Assembly: GCF_016755875.1 (NCBI RefSeq)
Contig: NZ_BNED01000005.1
Location: 186,001 to 250,000 of the forward strand
From: Streptomyces spororaveus
Lineage (GTDB): Bacteria > Actinomycetota > Actinomycetes > Streptomycetales > Streptomycetaceae
DNA length: 64,000 nt
Direction of reading: 5' to 3'
Under the pieces are notes generated by a model that did no database searches, was not told where the DNA came from, and saw nothing but the letters and a program-made list of their open reading frames with translations. Below, piece after piece: positions 56,455-64,000 of this stretch (its first letter is position 1; the number at the start of each line of letters is the position of its first letter). A program made the position numbers and the translations under genes.

Positions 56455-59292
56455 CTAAGGGCAGTCCATCGTCTCGATCCCCGTCGCGCTCTGTTCGGGG
56501 AGGGCCAGTTCGAACCAGACGACCTTGCCGCTGCTGTTCCGGGTGGCACCCCAACGCTGTGACAGCCGGTTGACCAGGAACAGGCCGCGCCCGCCCTCGT
56601 CGGTCTCCCGGGCCCGGCGCTGGCGGGGCAGCCGCGGGGAGTCGTCGCCGACCTCGCAGCGCAGCACGTCCAGGCGCAGCAACCGCAGGACCACCGGCCG
56701 CTCCGCGTACCGGACCGCATTGGTCACCACCTCGCTGACCAGCAGGGCGAGTCTGTCTTCGGGGTCCTCCAGGCCCCACCTCGTCAGCGTCTTCCGGGCG
56801 AAGTTGCGGGCACGGCCCGGAGCGGTGTCCTCGGCGTCCAGGATCCAGTACGCGACGTCACTGGGCTCGATCCCGTCGAATCGGGCGGCCAGCAACGCGA
56901 TGTCGTCGTCCCGGCCGCCGGGCACGAGCACGTCCAGGACGTCGTCGCACAGAGCCTCCAGCGGTGGCGGGCCGTCCGGACCCAGCAGTTCGGCGGTGGT
57001 CGCGAGCCGCTCCCGCAACTGCTCGATGCCGACCCACACGTCCCGCAGCCGGGATTCGACCAGACCGTCCGTGTAGAGCAGCAGCGTCGCCCCGACCGGT
57101 GCCTCCAGCTCCACCGCCTCGAATTCCACACTCCCCACGCCGATCGGCGCGCCCGGTGGCACGCGCACCACCTCGGCACGGCCGTCGGAGTGCAGCAGGA
57201 TCGGCGGCGGATGGCCGGCGTTGGCGACGGTGATCCGGTGCGCGACCGGGTCGTAGACGGCGTACAGGCAGGTGGCTATCCGGTCGGCGCCAAGCCGCTG
57301 GGCCTGTTCGTCCAGGTGGTGCAGAACCTCGGCGGGCGGCAGGTCGAGCTGGAGGAGGATCCGGGCGGTGGTCTGCAGCTGACCCATGATCGCGGCCGAT
57401 GTGATCGAGTGGCCCATGACATCGCCGATCACGAGGGCGACTCTGCTGCCGGGCAGGGGGATGGCGTCGTACCAGTCGCCGCCGACCCGCGCGGCCTCGG
57501 CAGCGGGCAGATAGCGCGAGGCCAGCCGGACCCCGGTGGGCTGGGGCAGGCCGGCGGGCAGCATCGTGCGCTGCAGCTCGTCGGCGATGTACGCCTCACG
57601 CCCGTACAGGACCGCCTTGTCGAGGCCCAGAGCGGTCTGGCTGGCCAGCTGGGCCGCGATGACGAGGTCTTCCGGGGTGAAGGCGGGACGATCGGCGTCG
57701 CGGAGGAGAACGGCGACTCCGATGATCCTCCGGCGTCCGCGTAACGGCGCGATGAGTACCCATTCGTCGGCCAGCGCGTCGGTGTCGACGGCGAGCAGTT
57801 CATGGAGGGCCGCCGCTGCGCCCGGAGCCGATCCGACGGCCGGGCGTACCTGCCGTAACAGGTCTGCCAGGGGCCCGTCCAGGGCGACCGTGCAGAGTTC
57901 GGGGATGCTCAGACCGCCGTGCGGGCCTCGGAGGAGGCTGCTGCGCACGTGCTTGTCGTTCGTGCCCGCTCGGTGGGGGCCCGTCGGTTCGGCGGGGATC
58001 TGGTCCAGTGGGCGGAGCTGGTCGCGGCGGAGCAGCCGGAAGACGGCGGGGCCCTCGCGACGTTCGTCTCCGACGGGCAGCGGGTCACCCATGTAGACGA
58101 GGATCGCGTCGGCGAAGGTCGGCACAGTGGCCCGGCACAGTCCCACCACGATCTCGTCCACGTCCATGCCGCGGGCGATCTGTGTGCTGGCGGCTCCCAG
58201 GAACCGCAGACGGTCTTGTGCCCGTTGGTGGCCGATCCGGCCCTGGGCCGGCTCGTCGTCGCCGGCGGACGAGTTGTCCGGGGTTGTGCCGAACAATGCC
58301 GTCCCACCAGCGGCTGCGCTGTCGGTGCGGACCAGTTCGCCCTGGAGGGTGCCCGGCACCCGTGCACGCCAGCCGAGCTCGTCGGCCGCGTCCAGGATGG
58401 TTTCGTGTTCACGGTCGAGGGCCGCACCGACCCGGTGGAGCGCCTCGTCCACCTCGTCCAGTTCGCGGTCGGGGGCCGAGGCCGTGGGTACGGGCAGGTG
58501 CATGTCGAGAGTCTCCCCGTTCGGGGTGATCCCCAGCGGGTGGGCCTGCGCGAGGCGTTGGAGCCGGCCTTCCAGATCGGTGACGCGCCGGGCAGCGAGG
58601 TCGGCGACCTGCTGCGCGGTGTCCCGTTCCTGCTGGGCTCGGGCCAGCTCACCGCGTAGCCTCGTCTCCTGCTCTTCGGCCCTCGCCAGACGGCGGCGGG
58701 CCGAATCGAGTTCTCCGCGTCCTTGTGGGCCGGCCTGCAGGGCGTCGACGCGACGCCTCAGCTCGGCGGTCTTCGCGTTGGCCTGCCCCAGCATCCCGAA
58801 CAGGTAGACCGCGATCTGCAGGGCCTGCTGCCTGCCCTGCTCGCTGTTGATGTAGGCGCGCCGGGCCCGGTCCATGTCCTCGTACGCGCGGATCGTGCGC
58901 TCCTGGGCTTCCAGCAGCGCGCGGGCGGGAACGGTGTCCGGGTTCGCACTGCCGACGGGCGTGGGCGCCTCGTTGGCCTGGCGCCACAGCCGCCGGGCCA
59001 GGTCGAGGTCTTCCGTGTCGGCGGTGGCCTTCCCGGACGTGAGGCAGAGGTCGGCCACCGCCTCGACCAGGTCCCACTGCAGGCTCTCGCCGGCCAGCTG
59101 CTCACGCAGTTTGCGCAATGCGGGAACCCTGCCCGCCATGAAGTGCTCCGGGGTCAGCAGCCGGTGCAGCTGTGCCACCGAGACCGTAGCGTCGTCGAGC
59201 CAGCCCCGGACCATGCCCACCAGGTCGTTCGTCTCCTGGTTCGCGCCCCGTGCCGGCGCCCAGGGGCGCCCCGGCCGTTTCCCCGTGCCCAC
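56455..59292 (-). CDS. SpoIIE-type multi-domain phosphatase (HTH-like, coiled coil, GAF, PP2C, HATPase)
   Basis: 945-aa regulator. Order: N-terminal XRE-like segment (28-95, NDLVGMVRGWLDDATVSVAQL), coiled coil (about 130-225), GAF (about 330-550), SpoIIE/PP2C phosphatase (about 560-770: GGDWYDAIPLPGSRVALVIGDVMGH quoted in part, LYTDGLVESR, DDDIALLAAR) and a HATPase-c anti-sigma-factor-kinase-like domain (about 790-935: VSEVVTNAVRYA, GRGLFLVNRLSQRWG). It probably switches an anti-sigma or anti-anti-sigma partner. GTG 59292 is chosen: GAGGGGG lies upstream and it includes the full XRE-like part. Confidence 0.9.
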   Translation of the reverse strand: MGTGKRPGRPWAPARGANQETNDLVGMVRGWLDDATVSVAQLHRLLTPEHFMAGRVPALRKLREQLAGESLQWDLVEAVADLCLTSGKATADTEDLDLARRLWRQANEAPTPVGSANPDTVPARALLEAQERTIRAYEDMDRARRAYINSEQGRQQALQIAVYLFGMLGQANAKTAELRRRVDALQAGPQGRGELDSARRRLARAEEQETRLRGELARAQQERDTAQQVADLAARRVTDLEGRLQRLAQAHPLGITPNGETLDMHLPVPTASAPDRELDEVDEALHRVGAALDREHETILDAADELGWRARVPGTLQGELVRTDSAAAGGTALFGTTPDNSSAGDDEPAQGRIGHQRAQDRLRFLGAASTQIARGMDVDEIVVGLCRATVPTFADAILVYMGDPLPVGDERREGPAVFRLLRRDQLRPLDQIPAEPTGPHRAGTNDKHVRSSLLRGPHGGLSIPELCTVALDGPLADLLRQVRPAVGSAPGAAAALHELLAVDTDALADEWVLIAPLRGRRRIIGVAVLLRDADRPAFTPEDLVIAAQLASQTALGLDKAVLYGREAYIADELQRTMLPAGLPQPTGVRLASRYLPAAEAARVGGDWYDAIPLPGSRVALVIGDVMGHSITSAAIMGQLQTTARILLQLDLPPAEVLHHLDEQAQRLGADRIATCLYAVYDPVAHRITVANAGHPPPILLHSDGRAEVVRVPPGAPIGVGSVEFEAVELEAPVGATLLLYTDGLVESRLRDVWVGIEQLRERLATTAELLGPDGPPPLEALCDDVLDVLVPGGRDDDIALLAARFDGIEPSDVAYWILDAEDTAPGRARNFARKTLTRWGLEDPEDRLALLVSEVVTNAVRYAERPVVLRLLRLDVLRCEVGDDSPRLPRQRRARETDEGGRGLFLVNRLSQRWGATRNSSGKVVWFELALPEQSATGIETMDCP

Positions 59293-59309
59293 CCGGCCCC
59301 CTCGCCGAC

Positions 59310-59348
59310 GTTGTGCGCCGGACAACCCCGCGTTGTGCGGCGGACAAC
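59310..59348. promoter_or_regulatory. Tandem palindromes upstream of the SpoIIE-type gene
   Basis: GTTGTGCGCCGGACAAC (59310-59326) and GTTGTGCGGCGGACAAC (59332-59348) are direct copies, each a GTTGT-N7-ACAAC palindrome, centres exactly 22 bp apart (two helical turns). They cover the promoter region of the phosphatase gene and lie 86 bp before the small membrane gene. Confidence 0.85.
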
Positions 59349-59433
59349 ATCCAATCGCTTCCCGCCGCCCTTCCGCATGGAGATCCTCGATCCCGCTGCC
59401 CGACTCCTCCTGCCGCACGATCGAGGTGCCCTC

Positions 59434-59634
59434 GTGACCGTCAGCCCCACAGTCCTGGTCTGCCTTGCGACCGCCGTACTGCTCTCCTTGATCGTCGCGC
59501 TGATGGCCGTCTCGCTCACCCGGTGGGACGGTGCCTCGCTCCCCACGGCACTCGCTCGCGGCGGCATCGCCTTCGGCGGCACCCTGACCCTTTGCTGCGT
59601 GGTACTGGCCGTCCTGATCAGCAGCACCCGCTGA
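59434..59634 (+). CDS. 66-aa membrane protein
   Basis: Two hydrophobic helices (about 4-26 and 42-62) joined by a short loop TRWDGASLPTALARGG, ending in SSTR. GTG 59434 with GAGG 9 nt upstream; ATG 59377 would add 19 residues before the first helix. Divergent from the SpoIIE-type gene across the tandem palindromes. Unknown function. Confidence 0.7.
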   Translation: MTVSPTVLVCLATAVLLSLIVALMAVSLTRWDGASLPTALARGGIAFGGTLTLCCVVLAVLISSTR

Positions 59635-59648
59635 CGCGGGCACGGCCC

Positions 59649-59698
59649 AGGCCGTCTCTTTCGGATCTTGGCCTGGCAAGGTCCGAAAGAGACGGCCT
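59649..59698. terminator. Bidirectional terminator
   Basis: Perfect 17-bp inverted repeat (AGGCCGTCTCTTTCGGA and reverse complement) with a 16-nt loop, between convergent genes; its right arm touches the stop codon of the siderophore synthetase gene. Confidence 0.9.
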
Positions 59699-61265
59699 AC
59701 GAGTGTTGTCCGCGCAGTGGGTTCGGCAGGGGGAGGTAGCGGGCGTCCGCGCCGTCCGCGCGGGTCCAGCGCAGCAGCAGGTTGGTCTTGCCCGGCAGGG
59801 TCGGGGCGGCGAGCAGATCCGCGATCTCGGGGAGCCCGCGGGTCGCCTCGTAGCGCAGGAACTCCTCGCGGGCGGCCGGCCACAGGTGCGCAGCGAGGTC
59901 CGGATGCCGTCCGGCCAGTGCCCCCGCGATCTCCGTCAGGTTGTTGACGACCAGGCAGTAGACCAGGCGCTGCCACGCGTCCGCCCGCGGCAGGTCCGCC
60001 GCCAGTTTGACTCCCTCCGCGTCCCGGAAGAGGGCCTGCACCGGCATGCCGTCCGCGTCGACGGCGACCAGCGTGTTCTGGAGGTGGGCCTCCAGGACGA
60101 TGCCGTGCCGGGCGAACAGTTCCAGCACGGGCGGCACCACCTGGCGCAGGTACGCCCGCCACCAGTGGAGCGGGTCCGTGGTCCCGGCCGGGGGGTTCCC
60201 GGGGTAGCCCTCGGCGAGCGCGGCGGCCAGCAGCGGCGTGGCCCCGGGGACGGTGTGCGCGTGCAGGCCGTCCCGGACCAGGACGGCGAGCTCCTCGAAG
60301 GCGAAGGCGGCGGTGCGGTAGCCGCGGTCGGGGAGCCAGGCGGCGGCCGAGCCGGTCCGGCGCAGGGCGGCGAAGCCGGCCTCGACGGCCGCGTCGGTGC
60401 GGCGCAGCTTCAGCAGGTCGTGGCGCCACAGGCGGCGCACGTCGTTGGTGATCCGGACGTCGAGGCTGAACTTCACGAAGAGGTCGGCCGCCGGGTCCGG
60501 TACGTACAGGGTCCGGATCGAGGCGGTCGGCCAGGCCGGCCGCCGGCTCGCGCCGAGCCGCACCAGCCGCCCGTCGGCGAAGGCCTCGCGCACCGCGGGC
60601 CCCTCGCCGACCAGGTCGAGCTGCCAGGGGTGGGCGGGCAGCAGCCGGTATCCGGCGGGCGGGCGCGGCCCGTCGAGGAGGTCGGCGAGGGCGTCGATCG
60701 CGGCGGAGGCGGCCGGGCCGCCCTCCTCGGTGCTCTGGTCCTCGCGCAGCCCCAGGAAGACCAGCGGGAACCGGGCGTGGGCCTCGGGCGCGTACGGCAG
60801 CCAGCTCCCGGCCGGCGCCCCGCCGCGGGCTTTGGGGGCGGGGTGGTGCGGGTGGCCCATCACCAGGGACTGCTCGGAGAGGAGGTACGGGTCCGCCGGG
60901 GGCTCGGCGACGGCGCGCGCGGCCAGCAGCGCGGCGATCGCGTCGCGGCTGTCGGTGATCTCGACGGGGAGCTCGTCGTTGGGGACGCCGGTGTACCGGC
61001 CCAGTTCGTCGGAGACGAGTTTGGCCAGTTCGGTGTGGCTGAGCGGGTGCCAGCCGTGTGCCGTGCGCAGCTCGGGGCGTTGGGGCCGGCGCCCGCCGCG
61101 CACCCGGAGCAGCCGCCCGCTGCCGCGCAGCCGGTGGACGCGTACGTCTTCCGCCGTGCCCGCGTCGTGCCCCTCGGCGGGTTCGGCCGCCTCTCTGAGC
61201 AGGCAGTTCAGGAGGGGGGCGGCGGCGTACGCGTCGGCGGCGGCGTTGAGGTCCACTGGTTCCAT
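59697..61265 (-). CDS. IucA/IucC-family NIS siderophore synthetase
   Basis: 522-aa ligase of the NRPS-independent siderophore family. Marks: GHPHHPAPKARGG (substrate/ATP region), LLPAHPWQ, KFSLDVRITNDVRRL (ATP site) and HLQNTLVAVD, plus the C-terminal FhuF-like helical part with LPGKTNLLLRW. These enzymes adenylate a carboxylic acid such as citrate and join it to an amine or alcohol. ATG 61265; upstream ATGs are possible. Divergent from a second synthetase, so the two probably build one siderophore. Confidence 0.92.
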   Translation of the reverse strand: MEPVDLNAAADAYAAAPLLNCLLREAAEPAEGHDAGTAEDVRVHRLRGSGRLLRVRGGRRPQRPELRTAHGWHPLSHTELAKLVSDELGRYTGVPNDELPVEITDSRDAIAALLAARAVAEPPADPYLLSEQSLVMGHPHHPAPKARGGAPAGSWLPYAPEAHARFPLVFLGLREDQSTEEGGPAASAAIDALADLLDGPRPPAGYRLLPAHPWQLDLVGEGPAVREAFADGRLVRLGASRRPAWPTASIRTLYVPDPAADLFVKFSLDVRITNDVRRLWRHDLLKLRRTDAAVEAGFAALRRTGSAAAWLPDRGYRTAAFAFEELAVLVRDGLHAHTVPGATPLLAAALAEGYPGNPPAGTTDPLHWWRAYLRQVVPPVLELFARHGIVLEAHLQNTLVAVDADGMPVQALFRDAEGVKLAADLPRADAWQRLVYCLVVNNLTEIAGALAGRHPDLAAHLWPAAREEFLRYEATRGLPEIADLLAAPTLPGKTNLLLRWTRADGADARYLPLPNPLRGQHS

Positions 61266-61382
61266 TCGGTCCATCCGGTGCGCCGGAGGTTCGCAGGGCG
61301 CAACCACCAGCCGTGATCTTCAGTATCCGCAATCATTACTTGATCATCCCGAAAAGCGATATTCCGATGCCGGAGCCTCAGC

Positions 61383-62897
61383 ATGCATCCTTCCCCCTCC
61401 CCGGCCGAAGAGGCCTTCGCCGCCGAACTGGCCGACGTACGCCCGTCACTCGGGCCCTCGTACGGCGCCGCGCTCGACGGGGCCCGGGCGGCCGTGCTGA
61501 CCCGGCTGTGGCGGGCCCTGGCCTTCGAACCGCTGCCCTGGGTCGTGGGCCGTGAGCACGCGCCCGGCGGCCTGGCCCTGCTGCTGGCCGGGGGCGCCAG
61601 ACTGGAGGGCCCGCTGCCGGATCCGTACGCGACCGACGCGTACGTGAGCGAGCTGCTGCTCGACGGCAGGCCCTACCGGCAGGCCGCGCGGCTGGTGACG
61701 GCCCTCGGCGTGCCGCACGGGGAGCAGTTCGCCGCCGAGCTGGACGCCGGTACGGCCTCCCTCGCGCTCTCCCGGGCCGGTCAGCCGCCCACCGGGGAGG
61801 ACCGGGCCCCGCGGACCACCTGGGAGTGGGAGCAGCGGGTGGTCGACGGGCATCCCTACCACCCGAACTGCCGTTCCCGGCCCGGTTTCTCGGTGGCCGA
61901 GCAGCTGGCGTACGCGCCCGAGCACCGCCCGGTGGTGGAGCTCGGGCTGGTCGCCGTGCGGGCTGAGGAGTGCCTGGTGACCGGCGACTGGCCGGAGGGG
62001 CTGCGGGACGCGGGGCGGATCCTGGTCCCGGTGCACCCGTGGCAGGCGGCGCACGTCCTGAAGCACGAGCGGGTGCGGCCCGGTTTCGCGGCGCATCCGC
62101 TGATGGCCCTGCGCACCCTGGCCCCCGTCGACGGCGGGGCGCACGTGAAGACCGCGCTGAGCGCCCGGCTGACCTCGTCCGTGCGGGACATCTCGGTCTA
62201 CTCCATCGAGACGGCGGCGGCCGTGTCGGCCTTCGCCCAGGGCCTGTCCGAGCGGCTCGACGGCCGGCTGCACATCACCCGTACGCTGGGCGCCACGACC
62301 GCGCACAGTCCGGACCTGGCGGCGGTGCTGCGCGAGCCGCCCGAGGTGTACGCGGACACCGCCGCCGGGGAGCGGGTGCTGCCGGTGGCGGCCCTGGCCT
62401 CCTTCGGGCCGGCGCGTTCGGCGGCCTGGCGGGCCGGGTTCGCGCGGCTCGCGCTCTCGGTGTGCCTGCGGGTGCTGGAGCTCGGGGTGGCACTGGAGGC
62501 CCACGGTCAGAACCTCCTGGTCGTGCTCTCCGCCACCGGCGCCCCGCTGCGGCTGGTCTACCGCGACCTGGCTGACATCCGGATCAGCCCGGCCCGGCTG
62601 GCCCGGCACGGCCTGCCGGTGCCGCCCCTGTCCGGCAGGCTGGTCACGGACGACGTGAGCGTGCTGCGGCGCAAGCTGTTCGGGTCCCTGCTGACGGGGG
62701 CGCTCGGGGCCACGGCGGGCTCGGCCGGGGCCTTCGCCGAGGCGCTCGCGGAGGCGGCCGCCCTGCCGGCCACCGCGGACACCGCGGCGCTGCTGACCGC
62801 GCCGCTGCCCACCAAGGCGCTCACCCTGATGCGGCTGAGTCCCGGGGTTCCGGGCGATCAGTGGGCGGAATTGCCCAATCCGCTGGTCGGGGGGTGA
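61383..62897 (+). CDS. IucA/IucC-family NIS siderophore synthetase (second)
   Basis: 504-aa relative with GHPYHPNCRSRPG, VPVHPWQ, HVKTALSARLTSSVRDISV (ATP site) and HGQNLLVVL. The ends differ strongly from the divergent synthetase, as expected if the two act on different halves of the substrate. ATG 61383. The 117-bp divergent gap is AT-richer (61310-61375) and should contain both promoters; no clear DmdR/IdeR iron box was found. Confidence 0.92.
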   Translation: MHPSPSPAEEAFAAELADVRPSLGPSYGAALDGARAAVLTRLWRALAFEPLPWVVGREHAPGGLALLLAGGARLEGPLPDPYATDAYVSELLLDGRPYRQAARLVTALGVPHGEQFAAELDAGTASLALSRAGQPPTGEDRAPRTTWEWEQRVVDGHPYHPNCRSRPGFSVAEQLAYAPEHRPVVELGLVAVRAEECLVTGDWPEGLRDAGRILVPVHPWQAAHVLKHERVRPGFAAHPLMALRTLAPVDGGAHVKTALSARLTSSVRDISVYSIETAAAVSAFAQGLSERLDGRLHITRTLGATTAHSPDLAAVLREPPEVYADTAAGERVLPVAALASFGPARSAAWRAGFARLALSVCLRVLELGVALEAHGQNLLVVLSATGAPLRLVYRDLADIRISPARLARHGLPVPPLSGRLVTDDVSVLRRKLFGSLLTGALGATAGSAGAFAEALAEAAALPATADTAALLTAPLPTKALTLMRLSPGVPGDQWAELPNPLVGG

Positions 62898-62955
62898 GCG
62901 GGAGCACTCGGCCGGTTTCCCCTCGGAGGGGCTTCGGACACTACTGTTCAGGGGC

Positions 62956-63609
62956 ATGACAGAGACCTCGTACCTCAGCTCCGTACGGGCGTCCTACGAC
63001 GCCGTCGCCGTCGACTACGCGCGGCTGTTCAGCACGGAACTGGACGGAAAGCCGCTGGATCGCGCCATGTTGGCGGCCTTCGCCGAATACGTGCGCGAGG
63101 ACTCGGGCGGCGGGGGCCGGGCGGTGGCCGACCTGGGCTGCGGCCCGGGCCGGGTGACGGCGCATCTGAACGGGCTCGGCGTAAGGGCCTTCGGCGTCGA
63201 CCTGTCCCCGGCGATGGTGGCGGTGGCCCGCCGGACGTATCCGGGGCTGCGGTTCGAAGTGGGGTCGATGGCGACCCTGGACGTGGCCGACGGGGTCCTC
63301 GGCGGGGTGCTGGCCTGGTACTCCACCGTGCACACACCTCCCTCGGAGCTGCCCGCGCTGTTTGCGGAGTTCGCCCGGGTCCTGGCGCCGGGCGGCCACC
63401 TGCTGATCGCCTTCATGGCGGGCGACGAGCTGTTCCGGCTCGACCACGCGTACGGGCACGCGGTCGACCTCGACGTGTACCGGACACCGCCCGAGCTGAT
63501 CGCCGGCCTGCTGGCCGGGGCCGGACTGGCGGAGGTGGCCCGGCTGGTCCGGGAGGCGGGCCCCGACGAGAAGTCGCGTCACGGCTTCCTGCTGGCGCGC
63601 ACGTCGTAG
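62956..63609 (+). CDS. Class I SAM-dependent methyltransferase
   Basis: 217-aa methyltransferase: motif I VADLGCGPGRVTAHL (about 57-71), motif II GVDLSPAMVAVARR, PGGHLLIAF in the middle. It methylates a small molecule using S-adenosylmethionine. Gap of 58 bp after the synthetase gene, same strand; it may decorate the siderophore, or be independent. Confidence 0.9.
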   Translation: MTETSYLSSVRASYDAVAVDYARLFSTELDGKPLDRAMLAAFAEYVREDSGGGGRAVADLGCGPGRVTAHLNGLGVRAFGVDLSPAMVAVARRTYPGLRFEVGSMATLDVADGVLGGVLAWYSTVHTPPSELPALFAEFARVLAPGGHLLIAFMAGDELFRLDHAYGHAVDLDVYRTPPELIAGLLAGAGLAEVARLVREAGPDEKSRHGFLLARTS

Positions 63610-63663
63610 TCCGCCGGAGACCCGTCGCCGGGGGCCGCTCCGTGTGTGCTGTTGACCGCCGCC

Positions 63664-64000
63664 ATGAGCATCGACGACGCGACGGCAGCGGGACCGGGGA
63701 CCGGACCGGGACCCGGCCCCGGGCCTGGACGGGATGCGGAGCCGGGGGCGGGGGCGGGCGGCTTCGGCCTGCGGGGTTTCCAGGACGGCGACTCGGTGGA
63801 GGAGCCGACCGCCCTGCTCCACCGGGCCTACGCGGACCAGTCCGCCGCCGGGCGGGTCTTCTTCGCCTCCTACCAGTCGCCCCGGGACACCCGCCACCGG
63901 CTGAGCAGGGGCGCGTGCCGGGTCGCGACGCGGGGCGGGGCGCTGGTCGGCACGGTCACCGTGTCCGCCCCGCACACCACGCCCGACGGCTGCCCCGCGC
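63664..64000 (+). CDS. GNAT N-acetyltransferase, 5' part (cut by window end)
   Basis: At least 112 codons, no stop in the window. After a Gly/Pro-rich N terminus (GTGPGPGPGPGRD) the sequence LLHRAYADQSAAGRVFFASYQSPRDT and GGALVGTVTVSAP has the first helix and beta-4 of a GNAT fold. ATG 63664 is tentative. It could acetylate a siderophore amine, given its place after the NIS genes, but that is a guess. Confidence 0.7.
   Translation, partial: MSIDDATAAGPGTGPGPGPGPGRDAEPGAGAGGFGLRGFQDGDSVEEPTALLHRAYADQSAAGRVFFASYQSPRDTRHRLSRGACRVATRGGALVGTVTVSAPHTTPDGCPA

Noticed and set aside
59293..61332. 680-codon upstream extension of the SpoIIE-type frame
   Set aside because: Runs in the same strand through the IucA/IucC gene out of frame and is Arg/Pro-rich; true start is near 59292.
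61266..61382. Iron box (DmdR/IdeR type) between the siderophore genes
   Set aside because: No sequence close to the TTAGGTTAGGCTAACCTAA-like consensus is visible; only a short TGATC/GATCA repeat.

Overview
Very high G+C DNA with dense genes, codon-3 bias towards G/C, GTG/TTG starts, Tat/lipoprotein signals, a SpoIIE-type phosphatase with GAF and kinase-like domains, XRE-TPR and GlxA-type regulators, and a two-gene NIS siderophore locus all point to a Streptomyces (or a close relative such as Kitasatospora) chromosome, probably an arm or accessory-rich core flank. About 53 protein genes are supported. No rRNA, tRNA, CRISPR array or complete insertion sequence was seen.

Layout. 0-5.4 kb: end of a carboxylesterase, a repeat lipoprotein, a MOSC protein, a leucine-rich-repeat protein, a HAD phosphatase, and an alpha/beta hydrolase divergent from a MarR regulator over a perfect 40-bp palindrome. 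5.4-18.2 kb (minus strand): the most interesting unit, a five-gene operon read DUF4132 -> 1642-aa unknown -> MoxR-type AAA+ ATPase -> DUF5682-VWA fusion -> SWIM zinc-finger protein. Four genes are tied by stop/start overlaps (GTGA, TTGA, TTGA) and one junction holds a strong hairpin. It is an actinobacterial counterpart of the E. coli yeh (yehI/L/M/P/Q, molR) genes with yehM- and yehP-like parts fused. Its promoter has TTGTCAGTG-N8-TAGTCT, a match to the RecA-independent (PafBC-dependent) DNA-damage promoter of actinobacteria.

18.3-30.5 kb: secreted HNH nuclease lipoprotein with a small partner, beta-propeller lipoprotein, GNAT, Tat-exported sulfite-oxidase-like enzyme, secreted lipase-like hydrolase, 2OG-Fe(II) oxygenase, two-domain VOC protein, DUF6381 small protein, a second VWA protein that carries the same damage-type promoter (TTGTCAGTG-N8-TAGTGT), an M64 metallopeptidase and a divergent XRE-TPR regulator. 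30.4-38.8 kb: two TetR-MFS efflux pairs, a DUF6158 protein, a GlxA/AraC regulator divergent from a quinone-reductase-like enzyme, LysR (its end overlapped by the second MFS gene) and a DUF6817 protein. 38.8-50.6 kb: secreted GH31 glycosidase with a discoidin-like domain, PhzF isomerase, a NarL-type two-component system divergent from an MMPL transporter, and a glycine-betaine ABC system with fused permease and binding protein. 51-56.3 kb: GntR/UTRA regulator, a MarR-controlled three-gene set with matching operators, a PIG-L deacetylase, about 0.8 kb without a clear gene, and a GNAT-like protein. 56.4-64 kb: the SpoIIE-type sensor phosphatase, a 66-aa membrane protein, divergent IucA/IucC siderophore synthetases, a methyltransferase and a GNAT cut by the window end.

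How the parts may work together: the two copies of the same damage-type promoter, both in front of VWA genes 9 kb apart, suggest that the AAA+/VWA/SWIM operon and the lone VWA protein belong to one DNA-damage response. The rest is typical Streptomyces mosaic of small locally regulated units, many with readable palindromic operators.
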